A DNA stretch of 64,000 nt. It comes from Gemmiger formicilis (GTDB lineage: Bacteria > Bacillota > Clostridia > Oscillospirales > Ruminococcaceae). Where the stretch lies: positions 248,001 to 312,000 of the forward strand of contig NZ_FUYF01000001.1 of the NCBI RefSeq assembly GCF_900167555.1, given 5' to 3'. The notes beneath the pieces are model-generated. The model was given only the letters and a program-made list of their open reading frames with translations, searched no databases and had not been told where the DNA came from. A program made the translations under genes and the position numbers. Of this stretch, positions 24,288 through 33,705 are shown piece after piece. Every line of letters begins with the position of its first letter. Position 1 is the first letter of the stretch.

Positions 24288-26338
24288 GCCTGGAAGACCA
24301 ATACGATGCCTGGGTCCGCGGCCTGATGGGCGGCGGCAGGTACGCCGCGACCCCGAAGCAGGCTGAGGACGCCAACGACGCCGTGCAGCAGATGCAGGCC
24401 CAGCTGGACGCCCTGACCGAGGCCCAGAAGCGCCAGACTGCCGCGGGCAGCGCACTGAACGCCGTGCAGAAGGCAGGGGCCGCCACGGCGGAGAGCGTGC
24501 GCAGGATGAGCAGCGAGCTGACGAAGTCGCTCAAGCAGGACGGTCTGCTGGGCGGCACCGTGGCCGCGCCCTCCCCTGCCCCGGCTGTGCCCGCCAAGGC
24601 GGATTTTGCCGGAGTGACCGAAAAGATCAAGGCCCAGGTGCTGGGGCAGGATGCCTTTGTCTCGGCGCTGGTCAAGGCGTTCCGCCGCCCGTTTGTGCTG
24701 GGCACGGCGGACGACACTGCTCACGCCCGCAGCGTGATGCTGCTCTGCGGCCCCAACGGCACGGGCCGCCACTATGCGCTGCAATGCGTGGTGGACGAGC
24801 TGGCCGCCCGCGGTGTGCTGCACAGCGCTGCCGTGGAGACGCTGGATCTGGCGCTCTACCCCGGCCCCGCGCAGGAGAAGCTGTTTTTGCAGGACCTTTA
24901 CGCGGCGCTGCAGTCCGACGCCGAGGTGCTGACCTTTGAGCATTACGAGAGCTGTGCCGCCAACTACCTGAATATGCTGGCGACGCTGGCGATGGACGGT
25001 ACGCTGGCATTGTCGAGCCGGTACGTTTTGCAGCGCGGCATCCTCGTGGATGTCGGCACGGCGCTGGCCCCCGGAGCCATCGGCGAGCTGCAGGCCGGCG
25101 GCAAGTATTTTGTGTTCTACTCCAACAAGGGCGAGACCGCGCTGGCCGATCACTTTGGGGCAAAGTTTGTGGACGCCGTTGCGGGCGACATCTGCCGCAC
25201 CGAGGCGTTCACCCCCGAGGCGCTGGCCGCCGTGGCCGCGCGGGAGCTGAATTATCTGGCCCAGCGCACCCGCAGGCAGTGCGGACTGGCGCTGACCATG
25301 GGCGCAGATGTGCGCGACCTGCTGGCGTCGCAGTACGGCAAGACCAGCGGTATGCAGGCTATGCGCGACTACTGCGAGACAGTCTACCGCGCGATTGCCG
25401 AGTACGTGCTGGATGCCGACGAGACGCCCGCCGACGGCACGCCCGCCGCGCTGACGGCGGAGAACGGCAGGCTGTGCATGGCCGTGAACGGCGGCGACTC
25501 CTTTGACCTGCTGGCGCTGCTGCCCCAGCAGTACCGCGGCGATGTGGACGCGGTGGAGGCTGAGCTGGACGGCATCATCGGTCTGGATGAAATCAAGAGT
25601 TATGTGCGTGACATCGCTAAAAACGTGCAGGCCCAGCAGCGCCGCAAGGCCCAGGGCCTGAAGGTTGCCGAGGTCAACATGCACATGATCTTTACCGGAA
25701 ACCCCGGCACCGGCAAGACGACGATTGCCCGCATACTGGCCAAGTACCTGAAGGCCATCGGTGCACTGCGCGGCGGCCAGCTCGTGGAGGTCACCCGCGC
25801 CGATCTGGTGGGCCGCTATGTCGGCCACACGGCCCCGCTGACGAACTCGGTCATCCAGAGCGCACTGGGCGGCGTGCTGTTCATTGACGAGGCCTACGCC
25901 CTCTACCGCGGCGGTGAGGACAGCTTCGGCCTTGAGGCGATTGACACGCTGGTCAAGGGGATCGAGGACCACCGCGACGACCTCGTCGTGATTCTGGCGG
26001 GCTACACGAAGGAGATGCAGCTGTTTTTGAGCGCGAACTCCGGCCTGGCCAGCCGTTTCCCGAATCAGATCGAGTTCCCGGACTACACGGGCGCGGAGCT
26101 GTATAAGATTCTGTGCTCGATTGCAAGATCCAAGGGCTACACGCTGGACGCTGCCTGTGAGCTGCCGCTGGTCACCTACTTTGACCGCAAGCAGGCCGAG
26201 GACGCCGCCACGAACGGCAACGGACGCATGGCCCGCAACACGCTGGAAAAGGCCATTCTGAACCAGTCCAAGCGGCTTGTTGCCGACCCGGACGCAAGCC
26301 TGGAACTGCTGGTAGTTGGGGATTTTGAGCTGGAGTAA
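24284..26338 (+). CDS. Double-AAA ATPase with C-terminal CbxX/CfqX (SpoVK-like) module
   Basis: A 684-residue protein. Residues 25-85 are helical and likely coiled. A first AAA-like module has GPNGTGRH at 156-163, in which the Walker A Lys and Thr are replaced by Arg and His, so it is probably inactive. The second module (about 425-684) is a canonical CbxX/CfqX AAA: GNPGTGKTT at 472-480, Walker B VLFIDEA at 531-537, then AGYTKEM and an arginine in LASRFPNQIEF. Its ATG overlaps the previous stop by four bases, so it belongs to the radical SAM/Cys-rich cassette. A remodelling or delivery role for the Cys-rich membrane protein is inference. Confidence 0.87.
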   Translation: MSLEDQYDAWVRGLMGGGRYAATPKQAEDANDAVQQMQAQLDALTEAQKRQTAAGSALNAVQKAGAATAESVRRMSSELTKSLKQDGLLGGTVAAPSPAPAVPAKADFAGVTEKIKAQVLGQDAFVSALVKAFRRPFVLGTADDTAHARSVMLLCGPNGTGRHYALQCVVDELAARGVLHSAAVETLDLALYPGPAQEKLFLQDLYAALQSDAEVLTFEHYESCAANYLNMLATLAMDGTLALSSRYVLQRGILVDVGTALAPGAIGELQAGGKYFVFYSNKGETALADHFGAKFVDAVAGDICRTEAFTPEALAAVAARELNYLAQRTRRQCGLALTMGADVRDLLASQYGKTSGMQAMRDYCETVYRAIAEYVLDADETPADGTPAALTAENGRLCMAVNGGDSFDLLALLPQQYRGDVDAVEAELDGIIGLDEIKSYVRDIAKNVQAQQRRKAQGLKVAEVNMHMIFTGNPGTGKTTIARILAKYLKAIGALRGGQLVEVTRADLVGRYVGHTAPLTNSVIQSALGGVLFIDEAYALYRGGEDSFGLEAIDTLVKGIEDHRDDLVVILAGYTKEMQLFLSANSGLASRFPNQIEFPDYTGAELYKILCSIARSKGYTLDAACELPLVTYFDRKQAEDAATNGNGRMARNTLEKAILNQSKRLVADPDASLELLVVGDFELE

Positions 26339-26355
26339 GGTTGACCGATACTAAA

Positions 26356-26512
26356 GGCACACGGCCAGAGCCCCTCCGGTCATCGCTGGCGCTCGACCAC
26401 CTCCCCACTGTGTGGGGCGGCTTTCTCGCGGGCAAGGCCCGCGCAAAAAGGCTCCCCGCTATGCGGGGAGCTGGCCGAGCCTGCGAGGCCTGAGGGGCTT
26501 TGCCCGTTTACC
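26356..26512 (-). repeat. Family A repeat, inverted copy
   Basis: Begins with GCCCCTCCGGTCATCGCTGG and ends GCGAGGCCTGAGGGGCTTTG, i.e. the reverse of the other copies. It contains CCTCCCCACTGTGTGGGGCGG and GCTCCCCGCTATGCGGGG hairpins. Confidence 0.8.
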
Positions 26513-26523
26513 ACAAGCATAAC

Positions 26524-26570
26524 ATAAAAACGCGGACACCCAATTTCCATCGGGTGTCCGCGCTATTTAT
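26524..26570 (-). terminator. Terminator of ptsHI
   Basis: GCGCGGACACCC and GGGTGTCCGCG pair; on the minus strand a five-T run follows directly. It lies between convergent genes. Confidence 0.8.
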
Positions 26571-26583
26571 AGCTTTTGTCGTT

Positions 26584-28263
26584 TTATCGTGCCGTATAAT
26601 CCGAATCAAGGTCAGACAGAATCCGCTCGCTGCTCTCGCGGGTGTCCGTCATGCGGACGGCGTTGCGCAGGGGCAGAACGGAGCGCGGCGTGACGGAGAG
26701 CTCGTCCACGCCGAAGGCGAGGAAGGTCTCGGTCAGAGTCAGGTCTGCGCCCAGCTCACCGCAGATGCCGACCCAGATGCCGTTCTTGTGGGCGTTCTCG
26801 GTCACAAGGCGGATCAGGCGCAGCACCGCGGGGTGATGCGGGTCGTAGAAGCGGCCCAGGTCGTTGTTCTGACGGTCACAGGCCAGCGTGTACTGGGTCA
26901 GATCGTTCGTGCCGATGCTGAAGAAGTCGACCTCCTTTGCCAGACGGTCACTGTTGATGGCCGCGGCGGGCGTCTCGATCATAATGCCGATCTGCACATC
27001 CTCGCTGTAGGGGATGCCCTCGTTTTTCAGCTCGCGGCGGACCTCCTCGCACATGCGCTTGGCCTCACGGACCTCCCAGACGGAGGTGACCATCGGGAAC
27101 ATAATGCCCAGCTTGCCGAATGCGGACGCGCGGAACAGGGCGCGCAGCTGGGTCTTGAAGATCTCGGGCCGGGTCAGGCAGATGCGCAGCGCGCGCATAC
27201 CCATGGCGGGGTTATCCTCCTTAGGCAGGTCAAAGTAGCCGATCTGCTTGTCCGCGCCGATGTCCAGCGTGCGGATGATGACCTCCTTGCCGTCCATGTC
27301 AGACAGCACCTGCTTGTAGGCTTCAAACTGCTGATCCTCGGTGGGATAGTCCGTCGTGTTCAGGTAGAGGAACTCGGAGCGGAACAGGCCGATGCCGCCG
27401 CCGTCGTTGACCTGCACGGCATGCACATCCTCGGGCGAGCCGATGTTGCAGTAGATGCGGATGGTCTTGCCGTCCTTCGTTACGTTGGCCTGGCCCTTGA
27501 GCGTTTCCAGCAGGCGCTGCAGGCGCAGCTGCTCGTCGCGCTTTTTCAGCAGGCGGTCACGGGTGTCGTCGTCGGGGTCGATGACCAGCGCACCGGTGCT
27601 GCCGTCCGCGATGGCGGCGCGGCCCTCCAGCTCGGGCTTGAGCGCGTCGCCCATGCCGACGATGGCGGGAATGCCCAGCGTGCGGGCCAGAATGGCCGTG
27701 TGGCTCGAACCGGAGCCGCCCGCCGTGATGAAGCCCAGGACCTTGGACTTGTCCAGCTGGATCGTCTCGGACGGGGCCAGGTCGTCAGCGCAGAGCAGCA
27801 CCGGCACATCGGACGCAATGCCGCCCTGCACGATGCCGCACAGGATGCCCAGAATGCGCTGGCTGACATCCTTGACGTCGGCGGCGCGGGCCTGCATATA
27901 GGCGTCGTCCATCGAGGCAAACATCTCGGCAAACTGCTCTGACGTGTCGGAGACGGCGGCCTCGGCGTTCATTTTCTGGTTGACGATGCGATCCTCAATG
28001 GCCTCCTCGAAGTCGAGGTCCTCGGCCATCATCTGGTGGGTCTCAAACAGCATGGCGGCCTCGTCGCCGGCCTCCTTGCGGGCCTGCTCGGCCAGCACGC
28101 CCAGCTGCTCGATTGCGCCGGTCTGCGCACCCTTGAAGCGGTGCCACTCGGCGTCGGTATCCTCCACCGTGTAGCGCTTGATCTCCGCCGTGGCACGGCG
28201 GTAAAAGTAAAGCGGGCCAACGCCGACACCGGCGGAAACGCCCTTGCCTTGAATCGTGATCAT
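26584..28263 (-). CDS. ptsI: Phosphoenolpyruvate-protein phosphotransferase (PTS Enzyme I)
   Basis: A 559-residue cytoplasmic enzyme that takes phosphate from PEP and passes it to HPr. The phosphorylated residue is His188 in GGSGSSHTAILAR. The PEP-binding half carries GIGLFRSEFLYL, MGMRALRICLTRPEIF and the active-site Cys in GICGELG. Length is typical (560-575). It lies 74 bases downstream of ptsH on the same transcript, with a GC-rich hairpin in the gap. The start codon ATG has AGGAGGC upstream. Confidence 0.96.
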   Translation of the reverse strand: MITIQGKGVSAGVGVGPLYFYRRATAEIKRYTVEDTDAEWHRFKGAQTGAIEQLGVLAEQARKEAGDEAAMLFETHQMMAEDLDFEEAIEDRIVNQKMNAEAAVSDTSEQFAEMFASMDDAYMQARAADVKDVSQRILGILCGIVQGGIASDVPVLLCADDLAPSETIQLDKSKVLGFITAGGSGSSHTAILARTLGIPAIVGMGDALKPELEGRAAIADGSTGALVIDPDDDTRDRLLKKRDEQLRLQRLLETLKGQANVTKDGKTIRIYCNIGSPEDVHAVQVNDGGGIGLFRSEFLYLNTTDYPTEDQQFEAYKQVLSDMDGKEVIIRTLDIGADKQIGYFDLPKEDNPAMGMRALRICLTRPEIFKTQLRALFRASAFGKLGIMFPMVTSVWEVREAKRMCEEVRRELKNEGIPYSEDVQIGIMIETPAAAINSDRLAKEVDFFSIGTNDLTQYTLACDRQNNDLGRFYDPHHPAVLRLIRLVTENAHKNGIWVGICGELGADLTLTETFLAFGVDELSVTPRSVLPLRNAVRMTDTRESSERILSDLDSDYTAR

Positions 28264-28284
28264 TGGGGAGCCTCCTTCAAATCA

Positions 28285-28325
28285 AAACCGCGGCTGCCGT
28301 CTTGCTGCGGCGGCCGCGGCCGTAC
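28285..28325 (-). other. GC-rich hairpin between ptsH and ptsI
   Basis: CCGCGGCTGCCG and CGGCGGCCGCGG can pair around a short loop. There is no T-run, so it is more likely an mRNA-stability or processing element than a terminator. Confidence 0.45.
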
Positions 28326-28337
28326 ATGATGCCGGAA

Positions 28338-28598
28338 TTACAGATGCTCGTTGAAGAACTTCTCCAGAGCGGGGGCGGCGGTGTCCTCGTCGGCACCCTC
28401 GATCTTGACGGTGACGGTGTCGCCGCACTTGATGCCCATGCCCATCAGAGCCATGAGACGGGTGGCGTCAACGGACTTGCCGTTCTTGTCAACAATGGTG
28501 ACGGTGCTCTGGCAGGTCTTGGCCTCCTTGGCCAGCATGCCGGCGGGACGTGCGTGGATGCCAACGGGCTCTTTGATTGTATAGGTGAATTCTTTCAT
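28338..28598 (-). CDS. ptsH: Phosphocarrier protein HPr
   Basis: An 86-residue protein that carries phosphate from Enzyme I to sugar-specific IIA proteins. The phosphorylated His15 is in VGIHARPAG. At the place of the regulatory Ser46 of Bacillus HPr (LKSIMG) the sequence reads ATRLMA, so the aligned residue is Arg47, next to Thr46. HPr-kinase-dependent catabolite control through Ser46 may therefore be absent or altered. Such Ser46-less HPr proteins occur in other Oscillospiraceae as far as I recall. First gene of ptsHI. Confidence 0.95.
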   Translation of the reverse strand: MKEFTYTIKEPVGIHARPAGMLAKEAKTCQSTVTIVDKNGKSVDATRLMALMGMGIKCGDTVTVKIEGADEDTAAPALEKFFNEHL

Positions 28599-28659
28599 AG
28601 CTTTTTCCTCCCATAGATGCGGTGCGGTAGGGCGCAGCGCAAATAATTAAGCTGTTATT

Positions 28660-28688
28660 ATAATAACATACTCTGCCGCCAACGTCAA
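28660..28688 (-). promoter_or_regulatory. Predicted promoter of ptsHI
   Basis: Minus strand TTGACG (28683-28688) and TATTAT (28660-28665), 17-base spacing, about 60 bases upstream of the HPr start. Confidence 0.65.
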
Positions 28689-28782
28689 CGGAAAAAGCTC
28701 CAAAAACGAGCTGAATCTTTGGTTATTTCGAATAAAAAATTGTGTGGAATGTGTACGATTCGTCCATAAATGGGTTGAATCA

Positions 28783-29556
28783 TCATTTCCGGAGAAATTC
28801 CCGCAGCACATCCTCCGGGCGGGGCGTGTGCAGCGGGTAGCGTGCGCGCAGCGGCGCGGCGGCACCGTCCATGATGTAAGGCGTGCCGACAAGGTCAAGC
28901 ATCGCCACATCGTTGTAGTTGTCGCCGAAGGCCATGACCTCGTCATGGGCGAAGCCCAGCACGCGGCAGAGCGACTCGACGCCGACACCCTTGTTGGCGG
29001 TGGTCGTGTCGATCCAGTACGGGCCCGCCACGGCGCAGTTGGCCTGCTGCCAGCGCGGCACAAAGCGGTTCGTGTACTTTTCCACGCCCTCATGCAGGTA
29101 GACCGACACCTTGACGATCTCCTCGGGGATCTCGGACGGGTCGGAGATGACCTTGTAACGGTTGCCGATAAATTGGATGCGGTCCAGCATACCGAGGCCG
29201 CGCTCCATCAGATAGGCGCAGTTCTGGCCCGAGAGCATGACCTCGCCCTGGCCGTCGCTGCGGTCCCACAGGTCGTGGGCGATTTCCTCCGCCAGTGCGC
29301 GGGGCATTGGGTTCTCGGCAATGCAGTGCTCGTCCTTGAACAGCACGCCGCCGTTCTCGCACAGGAAAACACAGCAGTCGGCCACCGGCGCAAACAGCAG
29401 GCGCAGGCTGGTGTACTGCCGCCCGGATGCCGGGCAGAACAGGATGCCGCGGTCATGCAGGGCGCGAATCTGGTCGAAAATTTCGCCCTCCAGCTTTTTG
29501 CGGCCATATTGCAGCAGCGTACCGTCAATGTCGCTGCAGATCATTTTGATTGCCAT
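28783..29556 (-). CDS. Cof-type HAD-IIB family phosphatase
   Basis: A 257-residue HAD hydrolase. Motif I is CSDIDGTLL near residue 8. Motif II is in CPASGRQ. Motif IV is FGDNYNDVAMLDLVGTPYIM near 205. The cap is the IIB type inserted between motifs II and III. These enzymes dephosphorylate sugar phosphates, FMN or PLP, and the substrate is not predictable. The ATG is followed by AIKMICSDI. It has its own promoter divergent from the carbonic anhydrase gene. Confidence 0.9.
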   Translation of the reverse strand: MAIKMICSDIDGTLLQYGRKKLEGEIFDQIRALHDRGILFCPASGRQYTSLRLLFAPVADCCVFLCENGGVLFKDEHCIAENPMPRALAEEIAHDLWDRSDGQGEVMLSGQNCAYLMERGLGMLDRIQFIGNRYKVISDPSEIPEEIVKVSVYLHEGVEKYTNRFVPRWQQANCAVAGPYWIDTTTANKGVGVESLCRVLGFAHDEVMAFGDNYNDVAMLDLVGTPYIMDGAAAPLRARYPLHTPRPEDVLREFLRK

Positions 29557-29584
29557 AATACAACTCCTTTGTGGTTACGGGAAT

Positions 29585-29636
29585 ATTGTAGCACATTTGG
29601 CAGGGTGTTTGCAATTTTGTTTGGGTGCGTTATAAT
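29585..29636. promoter_or_regulatory. Divergent promoters sharing one palindromic -35 element
   Basis: TTGCAA (29609-29614) is its own complement. On the minus strand it is 18 bases from TACAAT (29585-29590) for the HAD gene. On the plus strand it is 16 bases from TATAAT (29631-29636) for the carbonic-anhydrase-like gene. The same arrangement occurs at 53404-53455. Confidence 0.5.
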
Positions 29637-29639
29637 AAA

Positions 29640-29726
29640 TTCGTAGGGGTGAGCAGTGCTCGCCCGCGAAACCTGACGGTGGCCGTGAACGGCCCGGGTC
29701 GTCGAGGACGCCGACCCCTACAACGT
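29640..29726. repeat. Family D repeat pair
   Basis: GTAGGGGTGAGCAGTGCTCG and a GTCGTCGAGGACGCCGACCCC unit ending in CCTACA. Confidence 0.65.
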
Positions 29727-29761
29727 GCGGAAATGCGCGAAAAGAACGGAGATGCAATAGT

Positions 29762-30274
29762 ATGGCTTTCATCACAATAAACCACCATGCCCCTGCCGAC
29801 AACGGCGCGGCGTTTGTGGCCGAAAACGCCACACTGGCGGGCAGCGTGCGGCTTGAGAAAAACAGCAGCGTCTGGTACGGCGCGGTGCTGCGGGCGGACA
29901 CCGGGCGCATTGCCATTGGGGAAAACTCCAACGTGCAGGACAACGCCGTGCTGCACACCGGCCCCGGGCTGGATGTGACGGTGGGGCGCGGAACGTCCGT
30001 CGGGCACGGGGCCGTTGTGCACGGCTGCACGGTGGGCGACGGCTGCCTGATTGGGATGCACGCGACGATTTTGAACGGCGCGGTCATCGGGGACGGCTGC
30101 CTGATCGCCGCGGGGGCGCTTGTGCCGGAGAACATGCAGGTGCCCGCGGGGAGCCTTGTCATCGGCATACCCGGCAAGGTCGTGCGGCCCGTCAGCGCGG
30201 CACAGGCTGCCGCCATCAAGGCCAACGAAGAAGAATATCTGGAATTGGCGAGGGCGCACGCAGAGGCAAAATAA
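29762..30274 (+). CDS. Gamma-carbonic anhydrase-like hexapeptide-repeat protein
   Basis: A 170-residue left-handed beta-helix protein with repeated [LIV]-G-x4 turns. Metal-ligand histidines are visible in LHTG, VGHGAVVHGC and IGMHATI, and the WYGAVLRAD strand is typical of the gamma-CA/YrdA/PaaY family. Members range from true zinc or iron carbonic anhydrases to proteins of unknown function. The C-terminal helix NEEEYLELARAHAEAK is also typical. It is monocistronic, with repeats on both sides. Confidence 0.9.
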   Translation: MAFITINHHAPADNGAAFVAENATLAGSVRLEKNSSVWYGAVLRADTGRIAIGENSNVQDNAVLHTGPGLDVTVGRGTSVGHGAVVHGCTVGDGCLIGMHATILNGAVIGDGCLIAAGALVPENMQVPAGSLVIGIPGKVVRPVSAAQAAAIKANEEEYLELARAHAEAK

Positions 30275-30560
30275 CCGCGGTATGCGCTTTTGCCGGAGAC
30301 GTAGGGCGGCCAGCCCTCTGGCCGCCGCGGGGCCTTGCCGTCATTGCCTGTTCTCCGGATGGTTGTAGGGGGCGGCGTTCCCGACGCCCCGCAGGCGGCG
30401 CACGTGTCCCGGGAGAGATGAGCGAGTAAGGTGAACGGGAGAACTGTAGGGCGGGGTGCCCACACCCCTCCCTACAGTGTGAACCGTTAAAGGGGCGTGT
30501 AAGGCAAACGGGCGGTTAAGGCAAGGCCGCGGGCGGCATATATGCCGCCCCTACAGGGCA
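30275..30560. repeat. Gene-free stretch with degenerate family D repeats
   Basis: Units seen are GTAGGGCGGCCAGCCCTCTG, GTAGGGGGCGGCGTTCCCGA with GACGCCCC, GTAGGGCGGGGTGCCCACAC with CCCTCCCTAC, and GCGGGCGGCATATATGCC with GCCCCTAC. Each core is palindromic. No ORF is supported. Confidence 0.65.
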
Positions 30561-30561
30561 A

Positions 30562-30606
30562 CAAAAAAGTGCTGCAATCCATTGCGGAAAGCAGCACTTT
30601 TTTATT
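30562..30606 (-). terminator. Terminator of the ilv operon
   Basis: AAAAAAGTGCTGC and GCAGCACTTTTTT pair around a 13-base loop. Runs of T follow on both strands. Confidence 0.85.
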
Positions 30607-30613
30607 TTGGAAT

Positions 30614-32272
30614 TTACTTCAGCACCGCACCCAGATTGGCGCTGGTGACCAACCTTGCGTACCGTGCCAGCCAGCCGGTCTTGATGTTCGGCTCGGGCTG
30701 GACGTAGGCGGCCTTGCGGGCGGCAAGCTCGTCGTCGCTGACGGCCAGGTGGATGGACGCATTCGGAATGTCGATCTCGATGGTGTCCCCTTCCCTGACC
30801 AGACCGATGGGGCCGCCGGAGGCTGCCTCGGGGCTGACGTGGCCGATGGCCGCGCCGCGGGACGCACCGGAGAAGCGGCCATCCGTGATGAGTGCCACCG
30901 TGGTATCCAGCTTCATGCCCGCCAGTGCGCTGGTGGGGTTGAGCATCTCGCGCATACCGGGGCCGCCCTTGGGGCCCTCGTAGCGGATGACCACTACGTC
31001 GCCGGGGTGGATGTCACCTGCGTAGATAGCCGCAATCGCGGTGTCCTCGCTGTCAAAGACGCGCGCGGGGCCGCTGTGGACCTGCATTTCGGGCGCAACG
31101 GCGCTGCGCTTGACGACGCAGCCGTCCGGCGCAATGTTGCCCCACAGAATCTGCAGACCGCCGGTCTGACTGTACGGGTTGTCGATGGAGCGGATCGCCT
31201 TGTCGTTGAGAATTTTCGCACCGCGGATGTTCTCTCCCAGCGTTTTGCCGGTGACGGTGGGAACATCGAGGTCGAGCAGGTTCTTCTTCGCCAGTTCAGC
31301 CTGCACCGCCGGGATGCCGCCCGCCTCATACAGGTCGGGCATGTGGGTGGGGCCGGCGGGGGCCAGATGGCAGAGATTCGGCGTTCTGGCGGAAATCTCG
31401 TTAAAGAGCTTCAGGTCAATCGGGCAGCCTGCCTCCTGCGCAATCGCCAGCAGGTGCAGCACCGTGTTGGTGGAGCAGCCCAGCGCCATGTCGCAGGTCA
31501 GGGCGTTGCGGATGGAGCGCTCGTTGATGATCTGGCGCGCGGTCACGCCGCGGCTGACCAGGTCCATGATGGCCATACCGGCGTGCTTGGCCAGCTGCAG
31601 GCGCTTGGCGTAGACGGCGGGAATCGTGCCGTTGCCGGGCAGCGCGATGCCGATGGCCTCGCACAGGCAGTTCATGCTGTTGGCCGTGTACATGCCGGAG
31701 CAGGAGCCGCAGCCCGGGCAGCAGTTGCAGGTGCAGTCCTCAAGCTGAGCGTCGTCGATCATACCGGCCTTGTACGCGCCGACAGCCTCGAACATTTTAG
31801 AAAGGCTGACCTCCTCGCCGCCGTAGCGGCCTGCCAGCATCGGGCCGCCGGAGCAGACCACGGCGGGCACATCCATGCGGACGGCGGCCATGACCATGCC
31901 GGGCACGATCTTGTCGCAGTTGGGGACCAGCACCAGACCGTCCAGCTGGTGGGCCATGAACATCGTCTCAACGCTGTCGCAGATCAGTTCACGGCTGGCG
32001 AGGGAGTATTTCATGCCCACATGGCCCATAGCGATGCCGTCGCAGACACCGATGGCGGGGATGAGGATGGGGGTGCCGCCTGCCATGCGCACGCCAGCCT
32101 TGACGGCATCGGCGATCTTATCCAGATGGGCGTGGCCGGGGACGATCTCGCTGTAGGCGGAAACGACGCCGATCAGCGGACGGTCCAGCTCCTCCGGCGT
32201 GTAGCCCAGCGCATAAAACAGGCTGCGGTTTGGTGCCCGCTCCGGGCCTTTTTTGACGTTATCGCTGTTCAT
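30614..32272 (-). CDS. ilvD: Dihydroxy-acid dehydratase
   Basis: A 552-residue iron-sulfur enzyme that dehydrates 2,3-dihydroxy-isovalerate and -methylvalerate to the 2-keto acids of valine and isoleucine synthesis. Cluster cysteines are in NCDK (first ligand), [19 protein letters not shown] and the usual C-terminal RFSGASRG motif with its catalytic Ser. The start [19 protein letters not shown] is typical. It is the last gene of the T-box-controlled ilvB-ilvN-ilvC-ilvD unit, separated from ilvC by about 200 bases of repeats. Confidence 0.97.
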   Translation of the reverse strand: MNSDNVKKGPERAPNRSLFYALGYTPEELDRPLIGVVSAYSEIVPGHAHLDKIADAVKAGVRMAGGTPILIPAIGVCDGIAMGHVGMKYSLASRELICDSVETMFMAHQLDGLVLVPNCDKIVPGMVMAAVRMDVPAVVCSGGPMLAGRYGGEEVSLSKMFEAVGAYKAGMIDDAQLEDCTCNCCPGCGSCSGMYTANSMNCLCEAIGIALPGNGTIPAVYAKRLQLAKHAGMAIMDLVSRGVTARQIINERSIRNALTCDMALGCSTNTVLHLLAIAQEAGCPIDLKLFNEISARTPNLCHLAPAGPTHMPDLYEAGGIPAVQAELAKKNLLDLDVPTVTGKTLGENIRGAKILNDKAIRSIDNPYSQTGGLQILWGNIAPDGCVVKRSAVAPEMQVHSGPARVFDSEDTAIAAIYAGDIHPGDVVVIRYEGPKGGPGMREMLNPTSALAGMKLDTTVALITDGRFSGASRGAAIGHVSPEAASGGPIGLVREGDTIEIDIPNASIHLAVSDDELAARKAAYVQPEPNIKTGWLARYARLVTSANLGAVLK

Positions 32273-32297
32273 AGGTTTTCTCCGTTTTCAACTCATG

Positions 32298-32460
32298 GCA
32301 CCAGTAGGGGCGAGGCATGCCTCGCCCTCAACCTTGCGGCAGAAATCCGGTGACGGGTGGCCGCCGTCAGGTTGAGGGCCGGGCATGCCCGGCCCCTACA
32401 GAGATGCCGGTAATGCGAATATTGTAGGTGTGGATGCTCGCATCGACCCCTACAGAGCTT
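32298..32460. repeat. Family D cluster between ilvC and ilvD
   Basis: GTAGGGGCGAGGCATGCCTCG, a GAGGGCCGGGCATGCCCGGC unit and GTAGGTGTGGATGCTCGCATC units in a row. All are transcribed as part of the ilv mRNA. Confidence 0.7.
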
Positions 32461-32475
32461 GGGGCTATTTTACAA

Positions 32476-33537
<1,062 letters not shown>

Positions 33538-33539
33538 TT

Positions 33540-33692
33540 AATGGGAAACTGGGCAAATAATAAATAAAAAATAATAAATAATAAAGAATGTGGAGTTTTT
33601 GCCCCGCAGGGCAAAAACAATTTTTTTGAGCGGCGCGACAGTGGCGCGGTCCACCACATTTATTATTTCTTATTTATTATTTTTTATTTGAA
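33540..33692. repeat. AT-rich long inverted-repeat element inside the ilv operon
   Basis: Left arm CAAATAATAAATAAAAAATA... GAATGTGG (about 33553-33592) is nearly complementary to the right arm CCACATTTATTATTT...TTTTTATTTG (about 33653-33692). The centre has a GTTTTTGCCCC/GGGGCAAAAAC-like hairpin (33595-33620). It looks like a miniature inverted-repeat element unlike all GC-rich repeats in the window. It sits between ilvN and ilvC on the transcribed strand. Confidence 0.75.
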
Positions 33693-33705
33693 AGGTCTCC
33701 GCCTT

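Noticed and set aside
24500-25972. 586-residue minus-strand frame opposite the AAA ATPase
   Set aside because: Antisense shadow; no start signals and no domain.
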